A stretch of DNA of 26,889 nt from Fidelibacterota bacterium (GCA_003645825.1 QNCQ01000002.1:1-26889), one strand, 5' to 3'; counted from the first letter of the stretch, positions 8,564 through 16,732 are shown. Translations and numbers: made by a program. The notes: generated by a model from the letters alone, not told the origin.

Positions 8564-9604
8564 ATGAAAGAAGGTATGTCTGATAGAAAATCGCTGATCA
8601 TGGGGATTTTCATAGTTGTTTTTTCTGTTTTTATAAATTTGAATGGGGCTGAGTTTGTGAAGAGAGGACAGGTCGGTTTTCGTTTTTTAGAGAACCCTGT
8701 ATCTGCTGAGGCAATAGGAAGAGGGTGCCTGGGATTGGTAAGCATTTATAACGGCAATTCTGTTTTCTGGAATCCTGCAGGGATTTCGTGGATGAAAAGT
8801 TTATATGATTTTAGCGCTAACTATAATAGCTGGATAGCGGATATAAGCTATACTTCTCTTGTCGCCTCTGTTAGCCTAAGGAAGTGGGGGGTAGTGGCCT
8901 TTGATGTGCTCGGCATGGATTACGGTGAATTCTATGGTACAAGAAGGGCAAACAACGAGAGAGGTTTTGAGGATACCGGTGTATTTTCACCTGAGGCGTA
9001 TTGTATTGGTTTTACGTATAGTCAAAAGGTAAGTAATAGATTCTCATATGGAGTAAGGGTGAAGTATGCCTACCAGGATCTTGGTACTGCCTATATTGGT
9101 TTACAGGGTACTGATGTTGACGATTCTTTGCTTGTTATAGGGAGAAAATCTTACAGTCATGGGGAACCAGCGGTTGATGTTGGGGCGGTTTATGATTTCA
9201 ATGCTTATGGTTTTCGTTTTGGTGCTGTTATGAGAAATTTCTCTCGTGAGGTAAGGTATGAAAGACAGAGATTTCCTTTACCCTTTTCAGTTAGTTTTAG
9301 CGTTGTTTTTAATCCTGGTTTGTTCTTCTCTCAGGGCGAGTTTGCAGAGTCTTTGTGTTTTGGTTTTGAGACTATCCATCCGAGGGATTTTGGTGAGAAG
9401 GTAAAATTCGGGCTGGAGTACCACTATAGGGGCGTTCTTATATTGAGGACCGGTTATATGTACAATTACGATGAGAGAGGGCTTACATTCGGTTTCGGGG
9501 TAAGGAAAGGTTTTGGGGATGTTAATTTGAGGGTTGATTACGCATATCAGGATTTTGGTGTGTTTGGAGGAGTCAGCGCTATGTCTTTTGGTATAGGTTT
9601 CTGA
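8564..9604 (+). CDS. PorV/PorQ-like (UPF0164) outer-membrane beta-barrel protein
   Basis: The 346-residue product has an N-terminal signal peptide and the early hallmark AEAIGRGCLGLVSIYNGNSVFWNPAG, typical of the PorV/UPF0164 family, here with residues AEAIGRG, then NSVFWNPAG near positions 50-75. The remainder is alternating amphipathic strands ending FGIGF, as expected of an outer-membrane barrel. In type IX secretion, PorV shuttles substrates carrying the sorting domain to the cell surface. Its placement directly after a gene with such a sorting domain fits that partnership. ATG 8564 follows a GAGGTGA sequence overlapping the previous stop. A second ATG at 8576 is possible but less well placed. 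The family assignment is good; a dedicated role for the upstream protein is inference. Confidence 0.75.
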   Translation: MKEGMSDRKSLIMGIFIVVFSVFINLNGAEFVKRGQVGFRFLENPVSAEAIGRGCLGLVSIYNGNSVFWNPAGISWMKSLYDFSANYNSWIADISYTSLVASVSLRKWGVVAFDVLGMDYGEFYGTRRANNERGFEDTGVFSPEAYCIGFTYSQKVSNRFSYGVRVKYAYQDLGTAYIGLQGTDVDDSLLVIGRKSYSHGEPAVDVGAVYDFNAYGFRFGAVMRNFSREVRYERQRFPLPFSVSFSVVFNPGLFFSQGEFAESLCFGFETIHPRDFGEKVKFGLEYHYRGVLILRTGYMYNYDERGLTFGFGVRKGFGDVNLRVDYAYQDFGVFGGVSAMSFGIGF

Positions 9605-9617
9605 GTTGAGGGGTAGT

Positions 9618-11417
9618 ATGAAGTGGATAAAGTGTTTTTTCGTGATATTATTTGTATGGCTCTTTCTCTTTGGTGGAAAGAACGAAATATTTATAAGGGT
9701 TAACCAAGTTGGTTATTTGCCTCATGAGCCCAAGGTCGCTATTGTATTTTCTAGTATAAAGCTAGAGAAGTATGAATTTGCAGTTATTGAGGAGTCAACA
9801 GGGAAGAGAATCTTTGGCCCTTTTAGGATTAAAGAGGATTTAGGGGAATGGGGTAATTTTAGGCACTATTATGAGCTAGATTTTTCAGATCTTGAAACAT
9901 CAGGCAGGTATGTTATAGCTATCGGAAAGAAAGGGGGAAAGAACTGGAGATCCCTTCCATTTTCCATTGGTGTGGATATTTATAACAGGTATATTGATTT
10001 TCTTCTTTTCTATATGAGGCAGCAAAGATGTGGGTATAACCCTATTCTCGATGAGGTTTGTCATAGGTTTGATGGTAGAACAGTTTATGCGCCAATTCCG
10101 GATGGTTCTTATATTGATGCAACAGGCGGCTGGCATGATGCCGGAGATTATCTGAAGTATTTATTGACCAGCAGCAATACAGTTTGTAGGTTATTAATTA
10201 CCTTTATAGAGAATAGAGGTAAGTTCTCAGACAGTACTGATTATTTTGGGCATAAAGTACCTAATGGTATTCCTGATATTCTTGATGAGGCAAAATGGGG
10301 CTTGGATTGGATGTTGAAGTTACACCCTGATGAAGATCAACTTTATCACCAGGTTGCTGATGATAGAGACCATATAGGGTTTAAGCTTCCTTTTAAGGAT
10401 ACAGCAGACTACGGCTGGGGGCCAGGGAGTTATAGGGTTGTGTATTTTGCCAGTGGAAAACCTCAGGGATTGGGGAAATATAGAAATACATCTACAGGAG
10501 TAGCCAATCTGGCAGGCAGATATGCTGCAGCAATGGCGATGGCTTATAGAGTGTGGAAGGATTACTTAAAAGATGATGCGTTTGCGTTAAGATGCTTGAA
10601 GGCAGGGATTGAGGTGTATAAACTGGGGAAAGCTAAAAAAGGAAGCCAGGAAGGAACACCATGTAGAGCTCCTTACAGGTATTATGAGAAAACGTGGGCT
10701 GACGATATGGAGTGGGGTGCTTCCGAACTTTTTAGAGTGACAGGGGATTCTATTTACTATTGGGATGCAGTGAAATTTTCAAAGCTTGCTGGTACAGTAT
10801 CATGGATGGGGCTGGATACGGCGAATCACTATGAGTATTATCCGTTCATGAATATGGGTCATTATTCCCTTTATTCTGTATCGGAGGATCAGACTCTAAA
10901 AGACTCTCTTATCTTTTACTATCGGCATGAAATAGAGAAAGTTTTGAAAAGGGCAAGGAATAATCCCTTCCGAGTGGGGATACCTTTTATCTGGTGTTCG
11001 AATAATCTTGCTGCTGCCTTTGTGAATCAATGTATTCTGTACGAAAAGATGTCCGGGGATACCTCATATCAGAGATTAATGTCTGCTCATAGAGACTGGT
11101 TGTTGGGTAGGAATCCATGGGGTGTTAGCCAGTTTATTGGTATTCCTGACTCTGGAGGTGTGACACCGTGTTTTCCGCATAGTGCCATATTTTTGGAAAA
11201 GGGTATAGTTATAAAAGGAGGCCTCGTTGATGGGCCTGTGTATGCATCAATATTTAATTCTTTGAAAGGTATAAGACTGTCAAGAGAGGATAAGTTCTCT
11301 GCATTCCAATCGGATTATCTCGTTTATCATGATGATGTATGGGATTACTCTACGAATGAACCCACCCTGGATGGTACAGCAGAGGCCCTGTTTTTTATAA
11401 GCCATTTTGCAAGATAG
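9618..11417 (+). CDS. Glycoside hydrolase family 9 enzyme with N-terminal CelD-type Ig-like domain
   Basis: The 599-residue protein has a signal peptide (MKWIKC plus a hydrophobic stretch), a CelD_N immunoglobulin-like domain starting at IRVNQVGYLPHEPK, and an (alpha/alpha)6 GH9 domain. The catalytic aspartates lie in GGWHDAGDYLKY (Asp174 and Asp177 from this start), and the acid Glu581 is in STNEPTLDG. A conserved LLGRNPWGVS segment is also present. GH9 enzymes are inverting glycosidases, mostly endoglucanases but also exo-glucosidases and exo-glucosaminidases. The usual PHHR substrate loop reads PHSA here, which may point away from a classical endoglucanase. There is no type IX sorting domain or dockerin, so it may work in the periplasm on imported oligosaccharides. 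ATG 9618 follows GAGGGG and is preferred over TTG 9606. Confidence 0.88.
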   Translation: MKWIKCFFVILFVWLFLFGGKNEIFIRVNQVGYLPHEPKVAIVFSSIKLEKYEFAVIEESTGKRIFGPFRIKEDLGEWGNFRHYYELDFSDLETSGRYVIAIGKKGGKNWRSLPFSIGVDIYNRYIDFLLFYMRQQRCGYNPILDEVCHRFDGRTVYAPIPDGSYIDATGGWHDAGDYLKYLLTSSNTVCRLLITFIENRGKFSDSTDYFGHKVPNGIPDILDEAKWGLDWMLKLHPDEDQLYHQVADDRDHIGFKLPFKDTADYGWGPGSYRVVYFASGKPQGLGKYRNTSTGVANLAGRYAAAMAMAYRVWKDYLKDDAFALRCLKAGIEVYKLGKAKKGSQEGTPCRAPYRYYEKTWADDMEWGASELFRVTGDSIYYWDAVKFSKLAGTVSWMGLDTANHYEYYPFMNMGHYSLYSVSEDQTLKDSLIFYYRHEIEKVLKRARNNPFRVGIPFIWCSNNLAAAFVNQCILYEKMSGDTSYQRLMSAHRDWLLGRNPWGVSQFIGIPDSGGVTPCFPHSAIFLEKGIVIKGGLVDGPVYASIFNSLKGIRLSREDKFSAFQSDYLVYHDDVWDYSTNEPTLDGTAEALFFISHFAR

Positions 11418-11424
11418 GAAAATC

Positions 11425-12000
11425 TTATAGCTCACACCGGTAATATTCGAATGTATACCCAGTGTTATTCCAGTTGGGGAATTTTTTAATTATTCTGGAA
11501 TTTTTCTTGAAGTTGAGGGCTACCTTCTCCCTTACGTGGCCGGACACATATTTGAATCCGATTTTTTTTAGATAGCTCTGGTATACTCTCTTCAGCATTT
11601 TGGATAGACCAAGGTGTCTATTATCTTTGCGGACGATGAAAGCGTAAGTATAAACGGTATTATTTTTACCCAAATTAGGATCGCATTGTACCCAGTATTC
11701 TTTCATGAAGCGTTCCAGTGGAACCCCTATTATAAAACCTTCTATTGTTCCCCTGTATCTTACTACAATGGGGAATGTATTGGGGAAGTTAAAGTATTTG
11801 CTGATGGTGTTTCTTGAAAATTTTGCTTTTTTGCCATAGTGCTCGGTGAGTTCACCTGATATTTTGATAATCTGGTTGAAATCGGATTCTCCTAATCTTT
11901 CTACCAGTTCTATTGAGATGCCTGTTGGGGTAGAGGCGAGTATTCTACTTTTTGTTTCTGTTGCCATTATGTCGAAAAGTTCATTAGAGTTTTTTGTCAT
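11425..12000 (-). CDS. GNAT-family N-acetyltransferase-like protein
   Basis: This 191-residue protein has the acetyl-CoA-binding core of the GNAT fold in its second half: a strand VYTYAFIVRKDNR, then HLGLSKMLKRVYQSYLKKIGFKYV with the loop-helix that holds the pyrophosphate of acetyl-CoA, then a strand with VREKVALNFKKNS. The loop reads RHLGLS rather than the full Q/RxxGxG/A, so it is a little degenerate. The acceptor cannot be named. It is convergent with the GH9 gene, with stops 7 bases apart inside a small AAGAT/ATCTT hairpin. No good ribosome site precedes ATG 12000, and an internal ATG at 11967 is an alternative start. Confidence 0.6.
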   Translation of the reverse strand: MTKNSNELFDIMATETKSRILASTPTGISIELVERLGESDFNQIIKISGELTEHYGKKAKFSRNTISKYFNFPNTFPIVVRYRGTIEGFIIGVPLERFMKEYWVQCDPNLGKNNTVYTYAFIVRKDNRHLGLSKMLKRVYQSYLKKIGFKYVSGHVREKVALNFKKNSRIIKKFPNWNNTGYTFEYYRCEL

Positions 12001-12396
12001 GTTTGATTATAAGTTATTTTGGAGTTTTAATCAAGAGTAAAGATATGTGAAACTTTTGAGTCTGGGTGTCATGGATGTAGAGAAAGTGCCTGATGGAACG
12101 GTTTGACTGATTAATGGGGGCTTAGGGCTATGTTTATAATCTTAATCCAGGCTACCTCTTTTTTGCTTCGTTGCACCGTGCTCCATCTTTCGGAAAACAC
12201 ATCGGTTTTGGGAATTTATAGTTTCTAATTGAGAGAGGCTGTTTTTGTTCTGTTGTTTTCTTGGGGAGCTATTGTCTTTTTGTGTCCCTCTACAAAGGCG
12301 AAAAAGGGGTATGATGGTCAGAGAAACAATTATCGGTTGGAAATTTTTTAGGAAAGATTTAGTTTTTAAATGTGGACTGAGAGAGGCAAGAGAGTA
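12001..12396. other. Gene-poor intergenic stretch between divergent genes
   Basis: About 400 bases between the start of the GNAT-like gene and the chosen start of the NTF2-like gene. I see no tRNA, rRNA, CRISPR, insertion element or recognisable riboswitch, and no open frame with family similarity on either strand. It presumably holds the promoters of the two divergent genes; no convincing -35/-10 pair stands out. Purine-rich GAGAGGCAAGAGAG at its end may serve as ribosome site for the next gene. Confidence 0.5.
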
Positions 12397-13560
12397 ATGA
12401 GAACTAAGAAGCTTTTCCTTGTTCTAGTTTTTTGTGGTGTAGTGACTTTCAGTTATGGAAATGAATATATATCCAATGTGCTTTCCCTTCAGAATATTCC
12501 TCTTGAGATGATAGTGTGTGATCTTTCAAAGAATCTGGTTTATCGCTGTCACTATATGGGGCCCCATGGTTTTGAATTGGTTGATTCGATTGTGGTTGTT
12601 TTCAGGAATGTAGTTCCAGGCTTTTATCAACTTGAGTCAGTTGATGATAATGGTGTTGAGCTGAAGGTCTGTTGTCCGCGGGAAATAGCGTGTGATAGAA
12701 TGATAATTGGTACTGTTAATATAGAAGCCGGATGTCCCTATGCATTTATTGATAGTACGGACGTTGAAAAGTTAAAAGGTTTTCTCGATACTTCCAAAGG
12801 CAGGATGGGGGTGATTGATTCACTTTGTTATGTTGATGGCCTGATGTATAAGGAGATGATTTCCCACTGGAGGCGCTTTTTTGAATTTTATCTGAAGTTT
12901 AGAGAGGAAAGAGATTATGAAGATCTGGATGATTTTTATTCAGACAATTATAGAGATGATAAAGGCGGAAACATTGAATATCTTGCAAAAGCGATAAAGA
13001 TTGAAAAGAACCTGGATGAGTGGGTGGAGATTAAGAGCGAAGCTCCTGTGGTTGTGGTAAATGGGGGCTTCGCGTGTATTTCTTTTTACCAGAGAGTGTG
13101 CACGGGTAAGAAGGTGGAATTTTCCAGGAAGTTTCTGACTTTGGTAAAGGAAGCTGAGGGGTGGAAGATTGTATTCGAAAATACCAGCGTGGAAAAAGTG
13201 GAATATATCAGGGACATGATTGAAAATTTTGTAAATAGCTGGAAGGAAGCTTGGGAATCCCTTGATATTGAACAGTATAAGAGATTCTATTCCCCGGGAT
13301 TTAGATCTGAAAATATGGGGCTTGCTGAATGGCTTTCATACAAGAGGAGGGTATTCAATAGTCTTCAGTGGGTAAATATCAGTGTGGAGAATTTAAGCGT
13401 TTTGAGTCAAGGGAAGATGTTCTGGATAGTAGAATTTTTACAGCGTTATTCTTCTAACAGGGGTGGAGATACAGGGTATAAAATTTTGTACATAGAGGGA
13501 CCTCCAGAGGATTTTAAGATAATAAAAGAAATGTGGACACCAATATCGCGAGGTAATTAG
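12397..13560 (+). CDS. Secreted protein with two NTF2-like (SnoaL/Cds6-type) domains
   Basis: The product (387 residues from ATG 12397) has a clear signal peptide ending TFSYG-NEY. Residues about 25-150 form a Cys-containing region of unknown fold, followed by two similar NTF2-like domains at about 154-265 and 274-387. Each begins with a helix around an aromatic Trp (ISHWRRFFEFYLKF; VNSWKEAWESLDIEQY), continues with a F/YYS motif, and ends with a 'GWKI' or 'DFKI' strand. This domain type is seen appended to L,D-transpeptidases (Cds6-type), but no YkuD catalytic domain is present here. It is probably a periplasmic binding or scaffold protein. An upstream in-frame ATG at 12370 would put nine residues before the signal peptide and is less likely. 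Its stop overlaps that of the convergent toxin gene. Confidence 0.6.
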   Translation: MRTKKLFLVLVFCGVVTFSYGNEYISNVLSLQNIPLEMIVCDLSKNLVYRCHYMGPHGFELVDSIVVVFRNVVPGFYQLESVDDNGVELKVCCPREIACDRMIIGTVNIEAGCPYAFIDSTDVEKLKGFLDTSKGRMGVIDSLCYVDGLMYKEMISHWRRFFEFYLKFREERDYEDLDDFYSDNYRDDKGGNIEYLAKAIKIEKNLDEWVEIKSEAPVVVVNGGFACISFYQRVCTGKKVEFSRKFLTLVKEAEGWKIVFENTSVEKVEYIRDMIENFVNSWKEAWESLDIEQYKRFYSPGFRSENMGLAEWLSYKRRVFNSLQWVNISVENLSVLSQGKMFWIVEFLQRYSSNRGGDTGYKILYIEGPPEDFKIIKEMWTPISRGN

Positions 13561-13892
13561 TGAGCAATAAAGCTGGTGATGATGTCTTTCAGGAATGATA
13601 TATCTTTACGCTGAAGTTGCCCGATCTTTTTTATTATAATGTCTGTGTTAACTGTTGCGAATCTCATTTTCACAGTTGATGGTTTTAATAGACCTGCTTC
13701 TTTCCAATTCTTGAGCTGATAGTCGCCGTAATTTCTACCTGTGGCCTTTGATGTGGTTATCATCATAATTATAGCATAACCGTTATTGCCGATGCTGTGC
13801 GTTGAAAGTACTAGAGCGGGACGTTTCTTTATGGTGTGTGGATCAGTGAAAGGATATTTTACAAGAACAACGTCCCATCTGTTACAGTTCAT
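13557..13892 (-). CDS. PemK/MazF-type endoribonuclease toxin, copy 1
   Basis: The 111-residue protein has the PemK/MazF fold signature: N-terminal RWDVVLVKYPF strand, KKRPALVLST beta-hairpin, and a C-terminal VKMRFATVNTDIIIKKIGQL segment. Members cut mRNA to slow growth unless held by an antitoxin. Its ATG at 13892 lies inside the last codons of the ribbon-helix-helix-like gene (11-base overlap), the classical antitoxin-first overlap. It resembles the protein at 14143-14460 in the shared NWKE-GL-KPS-VK-RFAT block, so the two are paralogues. It ends convergently with the NTF2-like gene, stops overlapping by four bases. The RNA target site cannot be predicted from the sequence. Confidence 0.82.
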   Translation of the reverse strand: MNCNRWDVVLVKYPFTDPHTIKKRPALVLSTHSIGNNGYAIIMMITTSKATGRNYGDYQLKNWKEAGLLKPSTVKMRFATVNTDIIIKKIGQLQRKDISFLKDIITSFIAH

Positions 13893-14127
13893 TGTAGATA
13901 TCGTCCTCCGTATTGTCCCAGTCAGAAAAGGCTTCTTCGGATAGCTTCATGATTTCCAGACCATGTTCTTCCTGCGCGGTAATAAAAGACAGTCTGTCTT
14001 TGTTTCTATCAATGTAGTCCTCAAGCATTTCTTCAATCAATTTTCCGATCGTTTTCCCTTCGTATGAAGCTATAATTTTGAGAAGTTTTTTGTTTTTATC
14101 ACTGATTCTTATGCTCATCACTCCCAT
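13882..14127 (-). CDS. Ribbon-helix-helix-like antitoxin
   Basis: A small acidic protein (81 residues from ATG 14127). Its N-terminus MSIRISDKNKKLLKIIASYEGKTIGKLIEEMLEDYI follows a ribbon-helix-helix plan (strand, helix, turn, helix), split here for brevity: SIRISDK strand, then LLKIIASYEGK helix, then IGKLIEEMLEDYI helix. The C-terminal half is acidic and probably disordered, suited to wrap a toxin. Such antitoxins bind their own promoter as dimers. It sits between two PemK/MazF-like toxins and overlaps the downstream one. Possible starts are GTG 14139, ATG 14127 and ATG 14118; the start remains uncertain since no strong ribosome site decides. Confidence 0.75.
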   Translation of the reverse strand: MGVMSIRISDKNKKLLKIIASYEGKTIGKLIEEMLEDYIDRNKDRLSFITAQEEHGLEIMKLSEEAFSDWDNTEDDIYNEL

Positions 14128-14142
14128 AGTTGACACCACATG

Positions 14143-14460
14143 TTATAAGAGGTTTAATAGATTAAAAACATCTTCCTCGTGCAAAGTGCCTATTTTTTTA
14201 TCTATGATACGAACCGAGATGGTTGCAAACCTGAGCTTTACAAGGGAGGGTTTTGGTAATCCCGATTCTTTCCAGTTTGTAATGTAATAGTCCATTTGTT
14301 TCATTCTAGTGTCTACCCGGCTTGTAATAGGTAGTATTACCACCAGGCCTTCACTGTTGTACTGCTTTGGTGATATAATAAGCGCAGGTCTTTTAAAAGT
14401 TTTCGCAGCTCTTCTGAGTTTAATCAGAACGATATCCCATTTGTTGTAATTTTTATTCAT
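14143..14460 (-). CDS. PemK/MazF-type endoribonuclease toxin, copy 2
   Basis: The 105-residue protein has the same PemK/MazF plan as copy 1: KWDIVLIKL strand, FKRPALIIS hairpin, and LVKLRFATISVRIIDKKIGTL near the C-terminus. It lies 15 bases upstream of the antitoxin ATG in the same direction, so the order of transcription is toxin 2, antitoxin, toxin 1. No second antitoxin precedes it: the 39 bases upstream lead straight to the homocysteine methyltransferase stop. It may share the single antitoxin, or it may be an orphan copy left by duplication. Both remain possible. Motif assignment is firm; toxicity is inferred from the family. Confidence 0.8.
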   Translation of the reverse strand: MNKNYNKWDIVLIKLRRAAKTFKRPALIISPKQYNSEGLVVILPITSRVDTRMKQMDYYITNWKESGLPKPSLVKLRFATISVRIIDKKIGTLHEEDVFNLLNLL

Positions 14461-14499
14461 AATTACATCATCAATTGTACTACTTGTAATATAGTAATT

Positions 14500-15417
14500 T
14501 TAATTATCGTGTGAAAGATTTTTTTCACGGAGGAGTGTAGCTTTAACACGGGAAACCGCCTGGATGTATTCCGGGTTTGTGAAACAGCACCCTCCTATTA
14601 TTTTTATTCCTCTTTCGTACCAGTTTTTAGCTATGAGTGAAAATTGTTCCGGAGAAAACTCTGGGTCGTCTTCCCATTTACCTTGTATGTAGCGTCCTTT
14701 GTTAACGTACGCACATATTGGGATTTCCGTCTGGGGCAGGATAATATCTAACGTACTTTCAATTATGGTGTGGTGGGTACAATTTATTGAAAATACGTCT
14801 ATTCCCAACTCTAACATTTTTTTATATGCTTCCTCGATGTTATCACCGTTAAATATTTTCCCATCGTCCCTTAAGACAAAACTTGTTACAATCGGGAGTT
14901 CTGTTTCCATTGCAGCAAGTGTTGCCGCAGTTGCTTCAGATAATGAGTTCATTGTTTCAATTAATATTAAGTCTACCCCTGCCTCCTTCAACCATAAGGC
15001 AGTTGTTCTGTGATATTTGTATGCTGTGTCATAATCAGGGCTGAGCTCCGGTTTGTAACAGTCTTCAAGAGGGGATATAGAACCTGCGATAAACACATCT
15101 CTTTCTGGGGGGCATTCAGCAATGGCCTCTTTTGATAATTGTACCGCTTTTTTAAGGTATTCTTTTGCTGTTTCCCAAGATAGCCCTGCTTTTGAGAATG
15201 TCCATGGATCGGTGCGGAAGGTGTTGGTTGTGATAATGTCTGCTCCGGCTTTTATGTAATCGATATGTATTGCTTTTATTAACTCTGGGCATTTTGAGAC
15301 AGCTTCTGCAGACCAGAGCAAAGAGGTAAACCTGCAACCTCTCTGGATTAGTTCGGTGCCCATGGCTCCGTCGAGAACTATAAATTCGGTTTCCTTCAGG
15401 AAAGCTCTAAAACTCAT
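14500..15417 (-). CDS. Homocysteine S-methyltransferase (zinc-dependent, MetH N-domain type)
   Basis: The 305-residue protein is a (beta/alpha)8 homocysteine methyltransferase: N-terminal VLDGAMGTELIQRG, mid-region ITTNTFRTD, and the three zinc ligands Cys213 (INCTH) and Cys277-Cys278 (GGCCFTNPEYI). It transfers a methyl group to homocysteine to make methionine. It is a stand-alone domain, lacking the folate, cobalamin and activation modules of full MetH, so it needs either S-methylmethionine-like donors or a separate methyl-corrinoid protein. A corrinoid protein is encoded nearby at 17890. ATG 15417 overlaps the end of the PAP2 gene by 11 bases, so it is translated as part of the same minus-strand operon. 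It is the last enzyme before the toxin cassette. Confidence 0.85.
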   Translation of the reverse strand: MSFRAFLKETEFIVLDGAMGTELIQRGCRFTSLLWSAEAVSKCPELIKAIHIDYIKAGADIITTNTFRTDPWTFSKAGLSWETAKEYLKKAVQLSKEAIAECPPERDVFIAGSISPLEDCYKPELSPDYDTAYKYHRTTALWLKEAGVDLILIETMNSLSEATAATLAAMETELPIVTSFVLRDDGKIFNGDNIEEAYKKMLELGIDVFSINCTHHTIIESTLDIILPQTEIPICAYVNKGRYIQGKWEDDPEFSPEQFSLIAKNWYERGIKIIGGCCFTNPEYIQAVSRVKATLLREKNLSHDN

Positions 15418-16162
15418 ACACCAGAGAGATTTCCCCCTCTTTGGGCTTCCAGATAACTTTTATCATGTTTTCATTAAAGTTTTTCGCGAAGCTTCTGCCG
15501 ATTACAGTACCAAGAATTGAACCAGCTATAACGTCAGATAGGTAGTGTTTATTATCGTTTATTCTGGTTGTGCCGACGAAAACTGCCATCGAATAAGCGA
15601 AGATGCCGGCTTTTTTCCCATAGAGTTTATCTACAACAGCTGCAAGTGCAAATGAACCGGAGGTGTGTCCTGATGGAAACGAACTATAGCTTTCTTTGTT
15701 TGGTCGCTGTCGGTGGGTTATATCTTTCAATAGAGATGTGACAGTAGCTGTGGTCAATATGGTTTCGGCGAGCAATACAAATTTGCAAACGGTTTTATTA
15801 AATTTCTGTCTAAATATTACTCCTTCGGAAAAAATAAGGAGGGAAGTTATAAGATATCCGTATGGGTTTCCATAGAGGTCTCCAAGCTTTGATACCGGTT
15901 TCGGGTATACCGGATTTTGGGATATGTATTTCTGGAGTTTAGCATCGAACAAGAAGCTAATCGGAAGCAATCCTGCAGCTGCAAGGTAGGTCTTTTTATG
16001 GTAGTTCAGATCTCCTATTGTTTTGAGCGAAGAAAGATAATGATGAAGGTAGTCCTCTATAGGGGAAGTTTTTATGCCAGCATTACTTCTACCTGGAAGA
16101 AACAGAAACAGGATCAGGAAAAGTGACAAGATAATGCGTAGAGTTTTACCGTAGCCACTCAT
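15407..16162 (-). CDS. PAP2-family membrane phosphatase
   Basis: The product (251 residues from ATG 16162) has a signal-like N-terminus ending RSNA-G and several membrane segments. All three acid-phosphatase motifs are present: KDITHRQRP (KX6RP), FPSGH, and TTRINDNKHYLSDV (the third motif with Arg and catalytic His). These enzymes remove phosphate from lipid phosphates such as phosphatidate or undecaprenyl diphosphate on the outer face of the membrane. The function seems unrelated to the methyl-transfer genes on either side, yet it overlaps both neighbours: 17 bases with the flavin reductase-like gene and 11 with the methyltransferase. An in-frame TTG at 16192 is an alternative, longer start. 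Confidence 0.83.
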   Translation of the reverse strand: MSGYGKTLRIILSLFLILFLFLPGRSNAGIKTSPIEDYLHHYLSSLKTIGDLNYHKKTYLAAAGLLPISFLFDAKLQKYISQNPVYPKPVSKLGDLYGNPYGYLITSLLIFSEGVIFRQKFNKTVCKFVLLAETILTTATVTSLLKDITHRQRPNKESYSSFPSGHTSGSFALAAVVDKLYGKKAGIFAYSMAVFVGTTRINDNKHYLSDVIAGSILGTVIGRSFAKNFNENMIKVIWKPKEGEISLVYEF

Positions 16163-16706
16163 CAATGTTAATTTCCTGAGGATATTCTTCAATCTTACAC
16201 TTTTCTATTTTTAGATAGGTGTTGCTTCCAAGATAGAGTATAGGGGTAACTGTCTGGGGGTTCAGAAGCTCTTTTTCCGTGAAATATTCTTTGCTGGAGA
16301 TGATATTTTCGATTGAACCAACGATAAGAACATGATCCCCTGTATGAATTTCCTTTGTTACCTTACATTCCATCACTGCATAGGAATCTTTGATATAGGG
16401 GGTATTAATTTTTTCTCCCGGCTTTAGAGCTATTCCAAAGGTTTTAACTTTATCAAATTCGCTTCCGCTTGTTCTTCCTACCCCGTGTGAGAGCTTTATA
16501 TTCTGGTATGAGAGAAAGTTACAGTTGAATTCCTGAGATTCCTTCAACAGTTTGTAGGTATATCTTTTGGGAGCAATAGATATTCCATATAAGGGTGGGT
16601 CAAAAGAAAGGTAAGTATGCCAGGCTACAGCCATGAAATTGATTTTCCCATTATAGGAAGTTCCCACAATGTTTACAAGTTTTGGATATGCGTGATATAG
16701 TTTCAT
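16146..16706 (-). CDS. Flavin reductase-like FMN-binding protein
   Basis: The 186-residue protein matches the flavin reductase-like / flavoredoxin split-barrel family: an early VGTSYNGKINFMAVAW segment, SFDPPLYGISI, a KESQEFNCNFLS strand-helix, and CKVTKEIHTGDHVLIVGSIEN near the centre. Such proteins bind FMN and move electrons from NAD(P)H or from a redox partner. ATG 16706 has AAGGAG upstream. It lies 26 bases after the UroD-like gene and overlaps the PAP2 gene, so it belongs to the same operon. In this setting it could supply electrons for corrinoid reactivation; that is inference. General role is firm, partner unknown. Confidence 0.78.
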   Translation of the reverse strand: MKLYHAYPKLVNIVGTSYNGKINFMAVAWHTYLSFDPPLYGISIAPKRYTYKLLKESQEFNCNFLSYQNIKLSHGVGRTSGSEFDKVKTFGIALKPGEKINTPYIKDSYAVMECKVTKEIHTGDHVLIVGSIENIISSKEYFTEKELLNPQTVTPILYLGSNTYLKIEKCKIEEYPQEINIDEWLR

Positions 16707-16732
16707 TTTTTTCTCTCCTTACATTGTTATGT

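Noticed and set aside
11411..11426. Possible terminator between the GH9 and GNAT-like genes
   Set aside because: The AAGAT/ATCTT hairpin has only five base pairs, overlaps both stop codons and is not followed by a clear T-run on either strand.
12001..12396. Riboswitch, tRNA or degraded gene in the largest gap
   Set aside because: No conserved RNA core or tRNA-like cloverleaf was recognised, and short frames have no similarity to a known family.
16160..16192. Longer TTG start for the PAP2 phosphatase
   Set aside because: It would add ten residues before a good signal-like N-terminus; ATG 16162 gives the more usual arrangement, although the TTG cannot be excluded.
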